A stretch of DNA of 8,573 nt, taken from contig VHDM01000047.1 in NCBI GenBank assembly GCA_016876055.1, positions 1 through 8,573 of the forward strand. The letters are read 5' to 3'. The notes beneath the pieces are model-generated. The model saw only the letters and a list, made by a program, of their open reading frames with translations, did not search any database and was not told where the DNA came from. The translations under genes and the position numbers were made by a program. Below, in pieces: positions 1 to 5,560 of the stretch. The stretch comes from Verrucomicrobiota bacterium (lineage in GTDB: Bacteria; Verrucomicrobiota; Verrucomicrobiia; Methylacidiphilales; Verrucolacustridaceae). How positions within the stretch are numbered: the first letter of the stretch is position 1; every line of letters begins with the position of its first letter.

Positions 1-736
1 TCGCCTCCCCGATCGGCGCCGGCAACACCGCCAGCACACTGCTTTTTCCAATCACCGATTGCAGGGAACCGTCCTGGGCCAGAACCTCCAGCACCTCAGG
101 TTTAATTTCCACCTGGGCGGCTTCCCGAAGCTGCAGGAGAGGCCGAGGCCCGCTCCGCACCAAAATCAGTTTGGGCCCGGAAAACGCGGCGGGTTTGGGC
201 TCTTCCTGCAAACCGGCCGAGGTGGCCACCGCTGCCATCTTCGGTTCCCGCTTCGGCGACGGCGCCACCACCAGACTGCCGCTGACCATCTCCCCGGTAG
301 CCTGATGAATCTCCGCCCGCTCCCCGATCGCCAGAAAAAATCCAACTTGGGCGGCGATTTCCGGGGAAAGATCCGTGCGGGAGGATCGGCGTCCAAATAT
401 CCCGTCCACCAGCCGCCCCGTCCGAGTCTCGGTCTGAAAATTCCGGGCAAACATCTCGGCCTGCTCCTGCTCCACCCGGATGTGGATCTTCAGAGCCTCG
501 GTGCCTTCCCGGTTGGTGGTCGCTTGGAACCAAACATGGCCCAAGTCCGCCGCCGTCAGGTTCGGCCGCGGCTCAATCTTGAAAAGCCGCACCTTGATCT
601 TCTCCCCGACGAATTTCATCGGGGCGGAATAGTACCGTTCCGCCGAAAAGGGATCCTTGGCACCCCCGTTCGCCCATCCGTCTATCCCCGCCAAAAAGGC
701 GAAAAGCACCATAAGTCGAAGAAGATTCGGTTGCAT
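1..736 (-). CDS. Exported protein of unknown function, C-terminal part missing
   Basis: The minus-strand frame stays open from an ATG at 736 to the left edge, giving 245 visible codons without a stop. The protein begins with a clear signal peptide: MQPNLLRL, then a hydrophobic core (MVLFAFLAGI), with likely cleavage near WANGGA. The mature part is polar and seems to hold a domain rich in beta strands (KFVGEKIKVRLFKIE, then HVWFQATTNREGTEALKIHI). A Pro/Ala/Lys-rich linker follows, around residues 160-185, then a second strand-rich part (ILVRSGPRPLLQLREAAQVEI). I do not recognise the family. It is probably periplasmic or outer-membrane associated. No good Shine-Dalgarno lies before the ATG: a GGAGGT sits about 30 bases upstream, too far to serve it. 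It is the third minus-strand gene in a row, but 212 bp separate it from the phosphodiesterase, so it may have its own promoter. Confidence 0.8.
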   Translation of the reverse strand, partial: MQPNLLRLMVLFAFLAGIDGWANGGAKDPFSAERYYSAPMKFVGEKIKVRLFKIEPRPNLTAADLGHVWFQATTNREGTEALKIHIRVEQEQAEMFARNFQTETRTGRLVDGIFGRRSSRTDLSPEIAAQVGFFLAIGERAEIHQATGEMVSGSLVVAPSPKREPKMAAVATSAGLQEEPKPAAFSGPKLILVRSGPRPLLQLREAAQVEIKPEVLEVLAQDGSLQSVIGKSSVLAVLPAPIGEA

Positions 737-860
737 CTGCCTAATGTAATAGGTTGATTAGCAGATACCTCCAAATGTTTTTAGCCAAGTTTGCCTAGAT
801 AAGCAGATTCAGCCTCTGATCCGCTGACAATGTGAATTTTCGCGGTTTGCTTAAGTGCTT

Positions 861-888
861 CCCCAAACCCCCCAATGGCAACCCCCCC
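861..888 (-). other. G-rich stretch in an intergenic gap, possible G-quadruplex
   Basis: On the minus strand this part of the 212-bp gap (737-948) reads as runs of seven, six and four G separated by TTGCCATT and TTT. This is enough for a four-stranded G-quadruplex in the strand transcribed toward the exported-protein gene. The rest of the gap shows only an imperfect repeat, attagcagat (757-766) and ataagcagat (799-808). I see no convincing promoter or terminator there. Confidence 0.35.
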
Positions 889-948
889 TGGGTTCTGGCC
901 TGCGCCCGACTTCGAGATAACAGCTCCGCCCGCGGCTTTCGCCGGCCA

Positions 949-1401
949 TCAGCGGACCGCGGCCAACCGAAACACCGGTTCCCTGCCCTCCGCCAGCTCC
1001 AACCAGGCAAACGACCTTGGCGCACCCTTGTTGGCCAAGCCGGCCGGCCCAGGATTGAGAAAACGTGTCTCCTCCACTTTTTGATCCCGCGGCACATGGG
1101 TGTGACCGTGGAGCAAATATTCCGTCCCCGCCGGGGCATGCCCGGGGGGAATGTGCACCAGATGAAAACGGTGGCCGAACCGCTCCAGCTTCAAGCTCAT
1201 CGGCCAGTCCGGTTGGTTGTCCTGATTTCCCCGGACAACAAAGACCTTGGGACCAAGATCCTGGATGACGTTCAGCGTCGCCTGCTCGCAGACATCGCCA
1301 AGGTGCCAGATTTCATGGGCCTGCCGGATGGCTTCGAGCAACGCGGGAGGAAGCCGGTCGTGGGTATCTGCGATAACGGCGATGCGAAGCGAACCGGCCA
1401 C
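949..1401 (-). CDS. YfcE/MJ0936-type metallophosphoesterase
   Basis: This is a 150-residue calcineurin-like phosphoesterase of the small YfcE/MJ0936 type. The metal-binding motifs appear in order: D12-T-H14 in ADTHD, G35-D36 in HLGD, G58-N59 with D61 in GNQD, H83 in LVHIPPGH, and the closing G99-H100-T-H102 with N116-P-G downstream (FLNPGPA). All expected ligands of a two-metal centre are present and the length is normal for the family. Relatives are cytoplasmic and hydrolyse phosphodiester bonds in model substrates; their natural substrate is mostly unknown. The start is a GTG placed directly after the TAG stop of the upstream DUF6580 gene, with no spacer base and no clear ribosome binding site, so translation probably depends on re-initiation by terminating ribosomes. 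No other start codon lies before the first beta strand. Confidence 0.9.
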   Translation of the reverse strand: MAGSLRIAVIADTHDRLPPALLEAIRQAHEIWHLGDVCEQATLNVIQDLGPKVFVVRGNQDNQPDWPMSLKLERFGHRFHLVHIPPGHAPAGTEYLLHGHTHVPRDQKVEETRFLNPGPAGLANKGAPRSFAWLELAEGREPVFRLAAVR

Positions 1402-1974
1402 CTAGCGGACGTGCGCCCCGGAAAGCCCTGGGCGAACCTTCCCCGGACTGCGCCGGGCCGACCATTCGATTCCGGCCACAAAGAGCGCCGTGAACAGCAG
1501 ATCTGAAATCATCGAAGCACGGAGAAAAGTCCAGGTGGGCGGAAAACCGGGCAGCCCGACCGTCAGCGCCTGCCACCAGCCGGCCGCACTTTTGTCATAA
1601 CCCACGTTGCCCCACCACGAGACCGAGTTGGTCACGAGATAGAACACCAGCGAGGAGGCCAACGCGCCCCCGAACCAACTGCCCCAGGAGGGACGCGCAG
1701 CTAACCATCGGCCCAGCTCCACAATGAACAGGTAGGCCGCGGCCGCGGCCGCGGTGTTCAGGGTGAAAATTGCCTGTCCGTAGTGCAAATTGAGAACCGC
1801 GTCGGAAATGAGTAAAGCCAGCAACGGGCCGGCCCAGTTCCACGGTTTCTGAAAGTAAAACGCACCGCAAAGGGCCAAGGCCGCCAGCGGGGCGAAATTT
1901 TCGGGTCCCCCCACCCAGGGCCGCAGACATCGGAACAAGGCCACGCCGCTGATTAACAAAATCGCCCAACGCAT
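1402..1974 (-). CDS. DUF6580-family multispanning membrane protein, possible vitamin transporter
   Basis: This 190-residue, very hydrophobic protein has about five or six predicted membrane segments. The signature PENFAPLAALALCGAFYF (residues 24-41), LLISD (54-58), FYLVTN (111-116) and ISDLLFTALF (156-165) match what I recall of DUF6580, a family likened to the substrate-binding S subunits of ECF vitamin transporters. The substrate is unknown. A six-alanine run (75-80) is encoded by three GGCCGC hexamers at 1735-1754. Two in-frame starts are adjacent: TTG at 1977 and ATG at 1974; I chose the ATG. No strong ribosome binding site is visible. It is the first gene of a pair with the phosphodiesterase and diverges from the small basic protein gene. 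The last 15 or so residues (RRSPGKVRPGLSGAHVR) are polar and probably cytoplasmic. Confidence 0.8.
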   Translation of the reverse strand: MRWAILLISGVALFRCLRPWVGGPENFAPLAALALCGAFYFQKPWNWAGPLLALLISDAVLNLHYGQAIFTLNTAAAAAAYLFIVELGRWLAARPSWGSWFGGALASSLVFYLVTNSVSWWGNVGYDKSAAGWWQALTVGLPGFPPTWTFLRASMISDLLFTALFVAGIEWSARRSPGKVRPGLSGAHVR

Positions 1975-2102
1975 CAACTTATCTTGGGCATTCTCTTTTC
2001 GAAATCAACCCAGCGGTTTGCCTTTTATGTTTCCGCCCCATTCTGATCCTCGTCAAAGCCGAACCTTGACCCTGCTGATGGGTTGCCTCACTCTTCCCGC
2101 CC

Positions 2103-2213
2103 ATGGGCAAGCAGTACAACAAAGGAATTAAGAAGCGCCGCCGGCTCCGTTATTGGAAGCGGAAAAAGGCAGCCAAGAAAGCGGGATCTGCGCCCAAACC
2201 TGCCGCGGGATGA
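2103..2213 (+). CDS. Small Lys/Arg-rich protein (36 residues)
   Basis: A short frame opens with ATG at 2103 and encodes 36 residues beginning MGKQYNKGIKKRRRLRYWKR, followed by an Ala/Lys/Pro tail (KKAAKKAGSAPKPAAG). About 14 of 36 residues are Lys or Arg, with no acidic residue. That resembles very small ribosomal or nucleic-acid-binding proteins. I recall a conserved Verrucomicrobial small protein starting MGKQYN, but cannot confirm this by search. The 3' end overlaps the next gene in an ATGA (its TGA stop covers 2211-2213, the nuclease ATG covers 2210-2212), which argues strongly that the frame is translated. No Shine-Dalgarno precedes its ATG, only a pyrimidine-rich stretch. Likely role, by inference: RNA or ribosome binding linked to the downstream nuclease. 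Confidence 0.72.
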   Translation: MGKQYNKGIKKRRRLRYWKRKKAAKKAGSAPKPAAG

Positions 2214-2683
2214 GCCCTGCCGCGCGGTCCGATAAGGAAGCCGCGCCCCGTTACCTGTTGGTGGACGGACACAGCATTGTTCATTCCTGGCCGGAACTCC
2301 GTTCGCTGCACAATCGTCAGCCGGCTCAGGCGCGCCGGGAGCTGATTCGCCACATGTCCGATCTCCACGACTCAGGCCGATGGCGGGTAACCTTGGTTTT
2401 TGACGGCCGCGCGGGCGGCAAAGAAGAGACCCCCAAGGACTCCTTGGCTGTCCTGTACGCTTCCGGGGTCCAGACCGCCGATAGCATCATTGAAAGGATT
2501 GTTCAGGCTCATGCCGGCCAAGGGGAGATCGGCGTGGTTTCTGCGGACCATGCGGAAATCACTGCGGTGGAGTCGTTTGGCGCGTTCGGCTTGAGCCCGG
2601 AGTGGCTGCGAGACGAATTAAGGGCGGCCGGGCAGGAGGTGGCTGATTCCCTGGAAAAATACCGTCGAAAGAAACTCACATAA
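2210..2683 (+). CDS. YacP/Rae1-like NYN-domain ribonuclease
   Basis: This 157-residue protein matches the NYN_YacP family (PIN-like fold). Acidic residues expected at the metal site occur in the right order: D19 in YLLVDGHSI, D65 in LVFDGRAGG, D91 in TADSIIERIV, and D113 in VVSADHAE. The family includes Bacillus subtilis Rae1 (YacP), which enters the ribosomal A site and cleaves mRNA during translation. The C-terminus (SLEKYRRKKLT) is basic. I chose the ATG at 2210 rather than an upstream in-frame start at 2153, because 2210 gives the ATGA overlap with the small basic protein gene and the extra residues show no domain. The product is probably a cytoplasmic endoribonuclease. Its coupling to a tiny cationic protein suggests the two act together. 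Confidence 0.87.
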   Translation: MSPAARSDKEAAPRYLLVDGHSIVHSWPELRSLHNRQPAQARRELIRHMSDLHDSGRWRVTLVFDGRAGGKEETPKDSLAVLYASGVQTADSIIERIVQAHAGQGEIGVVSADHAEITAVESFGAFGLSPEWLRDELRAAGQEVADSLEKYRRKKLT

Positions 2684-2726
2684 ATTCGCAGTCCCGCCAA
2701 TAAGTCCCGAATAAAAAAATCAAAAG

Positions 2727-2764
2727 CCCTTGGGAATCAAGGGGTGGGGCGGAGACTTTGCCCC
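2727..2764 (+). other. Two consecutive hairpins in the leader of the coiled-coil gene
   Basis: In the 91-bp gap between the nuclease and the coiled-coil gene, CCCTTG (2727-2732) pairs with CAAGGG (2738-2743) around GGAAT. Then GGGGC (2746-2750) pairs with GCCCC (2760-2764) around a loop containing GGAG. Placement just before the ATG at 2775 suggests a control on translation or mRNA stability. On the minus strand the first hairpin is followed by a T-rich stretch and resembles a terminator, but no minus-strand gene precedes it. Confidence 0.4.
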
Positions 2765-2774
2765 AAGCCAAAAT

Positions 2775-3620
2775 ATGACGATTGCGGGAAAAATCAGCCT
2801 AGGGGGTTCCGTGGCCCTGTCGCTTGCGACAGCCGTGCTGGCCTTTATGGTCAGCGGCGCCAAAACCCAGTTTGCCAACCAACTGCGCGCCGTGGAGGAG
2901 AGTCTGCGCGGAGGCAAGTTCCCGGCGCTCGGCTTGCAATACACGGGCGATTTCATGGCCGACACGGCTCAACCGGCCGCCTCAGTCGGCCAGGCCGGTG
3001 AAAAGTGGAACACCGCCAACGAAGAGCTCATCAGCAACCAAGGCAAATTAAAAACCTCCGAGGAAAACCTCACGGAACAAAAAGCGAAAAATCAGGAATT
3101 GACGCTGCAAGCCGACAAACTTTCCAAAGATCTGGATTCCACCAAAACGGATTTGGAGTCCACCAATGCAAAACTTAAGACTACCTCCGCCCAGTTGCAG
3201 ACTTTTGAAGAGGGCCTCAAGGGCAAGAAGCCCGACGAACTTTTCCAGGAGATCAATGACCTTTCCGAAAAGGTAAAAGTGGCTGAAGGGGAGCAAAAGA
3301 TGCTTACCGCCGCCAAGGAAAAAACCGAAACGGAACTGAAAAAACTTCGCGAACAGATTGAGATGACCAAGCCGGGCGGAACCAAGTCGATGTCCCTCTC
3401 CGGCCGGATTCTGGCGGTCAATCCCACCTGGAACTTCGTGATCCTCGACCTTGGCAAGAACGACCAGGTCGTGGAGGGGCTGACCATGGTGATTTACCGA
3501 GGCGAAAAGATGATTGGAAAGATCAAGACCGTCACCGTCGACGCCCAAACCTCCGTGGCCGACGTCCTCCCCGGCACCCCAGCGACCGCCATTGAAGTGG
3601 GCGATCAAGTGGTGTACTGA
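2775..3620 (+). CDS. Membrane-anchored coiled-coil protein with C-terminal beta-rich domain
   Basis: The protein has 281 residues. One hydrophobic segment near the N-terminus (about residues 8-28, LGGSVALSLATAVLAFMVSG) anchors it in the inner membrane. A polar stretch follows, then a long coiled coil (about 73-197) rich in Lys, Glu, Gln and Leu. The last 75 residues (206-281) form a beta-rich domain with the pattern GRILAVNPTWNFVILDLGKND, VVEGLTMVIYRG and GKIKTVTVDAQTSVADV, like small beta-barrel ends of envelope proteins such as FlgT. The bulk is probably periplasmic. The function is unknown; a structural or tethering role in the envelope is an inference. I chose the ATG at 2775, which places the membrane segment at the usual distance; a TTG 45 bases upstream would add a charged, non-membrane extension. 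A lipoprotein gene follows after 6 bp. Confidence 0.82.
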   Translation: MTIAGKISLGGSVALSLATAVLAFMVSGAKTQFANQLRAVEESLRGGKFPALGLQYTGDFMADTAQPAASVGQAGEKWNTANEELISNQGKLKTSEENLTEQKAKNQELTLQADKLSKDLDSTKTDLESTNAKLKTTSAQLQTFEEGLKGKKPDELFQEINDLSEKVKVAEGEQKMLTAAKEKTETELKKLREQIEMTKPGGTKSMSLSGRILAVNPTWNFVILDLGKNDQVVEGLTMVIYRGEKMIGKIKTVTVDAQTSVADVLPGTPATAIEVGDQVVY

Positions 3621-3626
3621 TTGGGG

Positions 3627-3821
3627 ATGAAGCAAAGGCTCCTTCTTTCCCTCCTGACAGGGCTTGCCGCGGGGTTGCTGGCCTCCTGCGCTTCCAGCGG
3701 CGGCGGCACCAATCCCGATGGCACGCCCAAGGACGAGCACAGCGTCAATACCCTGCCCTGGAACAAGCCCGCCTCCTGGGAAGGCGGCGGCACGATTCCG
3801 GGCATGGGCGGCGCACGCTAG
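3627..3821 (+). CDS. Small lipoprotein (64 residues)
   Basis: The product starts with Lys and Arg (MKQRLLLSLL), has a hydrophobic core (TGLAAGL) and a lipobox L18-A19-S20-C21, so it should be processed by signal peptidase II and lipidated at Cys21. The mature part is only 44 residues: a Ser/Gly-rich start (ASSGGGTNPDG) and a tail with Trp and Gly (LPWNKPASWEGGGTIPGMGG). I recall similar small lipoproteins with a PWN-P-WEG motif from Verrucomicrobiota, without a known function. The ATG at 3627 lies 6 bp after the stop of the coiled-coil gene, so the two are almost surely co-transcribed. Together they may form a small envelope unit. A TTG at 3621 is in frame but would add only two residues. Confidence 0.8.
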   Translation: MKQRLLLSLLTGLAAGLLASCASSGGGTNPDGTPKDEHSVNTLPWNKPASWEGGGTIPGMGGAR

Positions 3822-3858
3822 CCGCACCCTCGCCTTACCTGCTTAAAGCCAGGGCTGC

Positions 3859-4013
3859 TCGTTTACGGCTACGAAAGATCACTTATTCAAGGATTCAATC
3901 TGGGTAGGGGCCGACGTCCCGGCGGCCCACGCTCCAAACGGCCCGTTCGGAGGCTGGGCCCTACCTAGCTTGGATTTTGATTTTTCCGTAAACGGAATTG
4001 TAACCGTAAACGA
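3859..4013. repeat. MITE-like element bounded by 14-bp inverted repeats
   Basis: TCGTTTACGGCTAC (3859-3872) and GTAACCGTAAACGA (4000-4013) are inverted copies of each other with one mismatch in 14. They bound about 155 bp of non-coding DNA between two convergent genes. A third copy of the core CCGTAAACG lies at 3986-3994, inside the palindrome TCCGT-AA-ACGGA. A nested palindrome (3903-3965) fills the middle. No protein is encoded. The layout suggests a non-autonomous mobile element, but no target-site duplication is evident. Confidence 0.45.
3903..3965. repeat. Nested imperfect palindrome (REP-like)
   Basis: The outer arms GGTAGGGGCC (3903-3912) and GGCCCTACC (3957-3965) pair with one bulged G. 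Inside, CTCCAAACGG (3932-3941) pairs with CCGTTCGGAG (3943-3952) with one mismatch. The element is GC-rich and lies between convergent genes, typical of repeated extragenic palindromes. On the plus strand it is followed by AGCTTGGATTTTGATTTTT, so it could also terminate transcription from the lipoprotein gene. Confidence 0.55.
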
Positions 4014-4025
4014 AGATTTTTGGGC

Positions 4026-5042
4026 TTAGGTTTTTGAGCTGATTAATCGTTCCGCGATCTGCACCGCGTTCCAAGCCGCTCCCTTGAGCAGTTGATCTCC
4101 GCTGACGAAAAACGCCAGGGAGTTTGGGTCTCCCGGAACCTCCCGGATCCGCCCTACCAAAACATCCAGCTCGCCGGAGGCATGCTTGGGCATGGGAAAG
4201 AGGTTCTTCTCCGGTTCGTCCACGACCCGAACGCCCTCCGCCTTGGCCAAGCGGGCCCTGGCCTCCTTGGCCGAAAGCGGCTTGGTAAAGCGGGCGACCA
4301 CCGCTTCGGAATGGGCTCGCGCCACGGGCACCCGCACGCAGGTCGGAACCATCCTTAAATCCGGGAGGCCGAAAATCTTTCGCGTCTCCTCCACCATCTT
4401 ATTCTCCTCCTCGTTGTAACCGTTTTTGGCCACGGGGCTGTTATGGGAGAAAAGATTGAAAGCCAGCACATGGGGAAACACTTCGGCCTGGGGCTCCTTG
4501 CCAGCGGCATGATCCTTCACCTGCTTTTCCAATTCCGCCATCGCCTTGGCACCGGCTCCGCTGGCGGACTGATACGTCGCCACCACCACGCTCTCCAATC
4601 CGGCTTTCCGGTGCAAAGGGGCCAAGGCGACCGCCAAAATGGCCGCCGAGCAATTGGGATTGGCGATCAACTTCGGATGCTTTTCCAAAAGTTCCCCGTT
4701 CACTTCTGGCACCACCAAAGGCACCTGCGGATCCATCCGGTAGGCGGAGGAGTTGTCGATGACCACCGCCCCGGCCTCTTGCGCCACCGGCACGAACTCC
4801 CGGGAGCGGGAGGCCCCGGCGCTGAAAAAGGCGAAGTCCACCCCGGCAAAGGCCGCGGCCCCCAGTTTCTGCACCTTGTGCCTTTTCCCGGCAAAAGCGG
4901 TTTCCATGCCGGCAGACCGCTCGCTGGCCAACGGCACCAGTTCTCCTACGGGAAATTTTCTCCGCTCCAGCACGCGAAGAATTTCCTGCCCGACCGCCCC
5001 GGTCACACCGACCACGGCCACGTTGTAGGATTTGCCAGCCAT
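4026..5042 (-). CDS. asd: Aspartate-semialdehyde dehydrogenase
   Basis: This full-length 338-residue enzyme reduces beta-aspartyl phosphate to aspartate semialdehyde with NADPH, the branch step toward lysine, diaminopimelate, threonine and methionine. The N-terminal nucleotide-binding motif is VVGVTGAVG (residues 10-18). The catalytic cysteine is C131 in NPNCSA. The family motif around Q158 (ATYQSASGAGAKAM), the substrate-binding arginine R237 in TCVRVPVARAHSE, the catalytic histidine H244, and the C-terminal SGDQLLKGAAWNAVQIAE are all present. The sequence is of the standard bacterial type (GYNEEENKMVEETRKI). The ATG at 5042 gives the usual N-terminus directly before the Rossmann strand; no clear ribosome binding site precedes it. 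It stands alone, convergent with the lipoprotein gene and divergent from the cobalamin-controlled operon. B12-dependent methionine synthesis lies downstream in the pathway, but a regulatory link is not shown. Confidence 0.97.
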   Translation of the reverse strand: MAGKSYNVAVVGVTGAVGQEILRVLERRKFPVGELVPLASERSAGMETAFAGKRHKVQKLGAAAFAGVDFAFFSAGASRSREFVPVAQEAGAVVIDNSSAYRMDPQVPLVVPEVNGELLEKHPKLIANPNCSAAILAVALAPLHRKAGLESVVVATYQSASGAGAKAMAELEKQVKDHAAGKEPQAEVFPHVLAFNLFSHNSPVAKNGYNEEENKMVEETRKIFGLPDLRMVPTCVRVPVARAHSEAVVARFTKPLSAKEARARLAKAEGVRVVDEPEKNLFPMPKHASGELDVLVGRIREVPGDPNSLAFFVSGDQLLKGAAWNAVQIAERLISSKT

Positions 5043-5068
5043 CGGGTCAGCATGCCCGTTTGGTGGGT

Positions 5069-5091
5069 AAGTTTAAGCCGGAAGTTTAAGC
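5069..5091. repeat. Direct repeat AAGTTTAAGC upstream of asd
   Basis: AAGTTTAAGC occurs at 5069-5078 and again at 5082-5091, separated by CGG, a period of 13 bp. It lies 27-49 bp upstream of the asd start codon. A degenerate third copy (AAGTTTAGAGC, 5252-5262) lies near the riboswitch. The pair could be an operator or simple chance. The rest of the gap 5043-5268 shows no gene and no convincing promoter. Confidence 0.35.
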
Positions 5092-5268
5092 TACCACGGA
5101 ATCCAATCAGCTCGGGTTTCACACTCGTTTTAGCTTCCCAAGTTCCTGATTCTTTCCGCTTTCCGAATTTCGATTTTCATCCACACCCGTCACACGCAAC
5201 CCGCGACCCGCCACCCCAATCCCCCGATTGACTCCCGAACCTGGGACGCTCAAGTTTAGAGCAGTTCT

Positions 5269-5447
5269 TTCCCCCGGAGGATCCAGGGAAGGCCGTGTGA
5301 ACCGGCCACAGTTGCGCTGCGGTATCGGGTGACAAGTCCCCATGCGAAAGCGGCCAATCCGGAAGTTCCGCTCCCAAAGCGAAACGGAAGGGTGAAGGCG
5401 GGGAGGAGGCAACCAGCCCGGAGTCCGAATATCTGCCCGCCGGGGCT
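5269..5447 (+). promoter_or_regulatory. Cobalamin riboswitch aptamer
   Basis: Conserved blocks of the cobalamin (B12) riboswitch occur in order. GGGAA is at 5286-5290, followed by CCGTGTGAACCGG (5293-5305), close to the P3 consensus. GCGCTGCGGTA (5314-5324) matches the GCGCAGCGGTA block of the E. coli btuB leader, then GGCCA and GGAAG at 5352-5365. The B12 box AGTCCGAATATCTGCC (5422-5437) matches about 13 of 16 positions of the consensus. The outer arms CCCCGG (5272-5277) and CCGGGG (5439-5444) can close the domain. The block order fixes the plus strand, so it controls the operon starting at 5561. Bound adenosylcobalamin, or another corrinoid, is expected to turn the operon off. The edges are approximate. 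Confidence 0.85.
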
Positions 5448-5454
5448 CATCGCT

Positions 5455-5474
5455 CCCCTTCCGCAAGGAAGGGG
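5455..5474 (+). other. GCAA-capped hairpin after the aptamer
   Basis: CCCCTTCC (5455-5462) and GGAAGGGG (5467-5474) form a perfect 8-bp stem with a GCAA tetraloop, just after the aptamer. No T-run follows, so it is not a classical terminator. A second small stem, CCGCA (5517-5521) with TGCGG (5527-5531), lies further on. They may shape the expression platform or act as spacers. Confidence 0.55.
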
Positions 5475-5532
5475 GAAACCCTCATCGCAAAAATGAAGGG
5501 CGAGAGTCCGGATCCCCCGCATCCCGTGCGGT

Positions 5533-5557
5533 ACCTTCTGGCTCACGCCGGAAAGGT
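5533..5557 (+). promoter_or_regulatory. Stem sequestering the ribosome binding site (expression platform)
   Basis: The likely Shine-Dalgarno GGAAAGG (5550-5556) ends 4 bases before the ATG at 5561. ACCTTCTGGC (5533-5542) pairs with GCCGGAAAGGT (5547-5557) as a 10-bp stem with one bulged A, one wobble pair and loop TCAC (5543-5546). This would hide the ribosome binding site. The loop is complementary to GTGA at 5329-5332 in the aptamer's likely L5 loop, as in the L5-L13 kissing interaction known for cobalamin riboswitches. The inferred mechanism is translational shut-off by bound cobalamin. Confidence 0.65.
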
Positions 5558-5560
5558 CAC

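Noticed and set aside
59..757. Plus-strand 232-codon open frame
   Set aside because: It lies antisense to a frame open to the window edge that has a proper signal peptide and natural composition; the plus translation is Arg/Pro/His-rich shadow sequence.
832..1506. Plus-strand 224-codon open frame
   Set aside because: It covers the phosphodiesterase and the end of the DUF6580 gene in antisense; those have complete family motifs, this has none.
1735..1754. Three GGCCGC hexamers in tandem
   Set aside because: They encode an alanine run in a membrane helix of the DUF6580 protein; simple codon repetition explains them.
1978..2102. Search for a riboswitch or clear promoter in the divergent gap
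   Set aside because: TTGACG-like boxes exist on the minus strand but with a 20-base spacer to the nearest AT-rich hexamer; no cobalamin-type block is present.
2711..2743. Hairpin plus T-run resembling a minus-strand terminator
   Set aside because: No minus-strand gene lies upstream of it; the frames there are shadows of the coiled-coil gene.
3048..3827. Minus-strand 259-codon open frame
   Set aside because: Antisense shadow of the Lys/Glu-rich coiled coil, which yields Phe/Leu-rich sequence on the other strand.
4443..5231. Plus-strand 262-codon open frame
   Set aside because: Antisense to asd, whose catalytic motifs are all intact.
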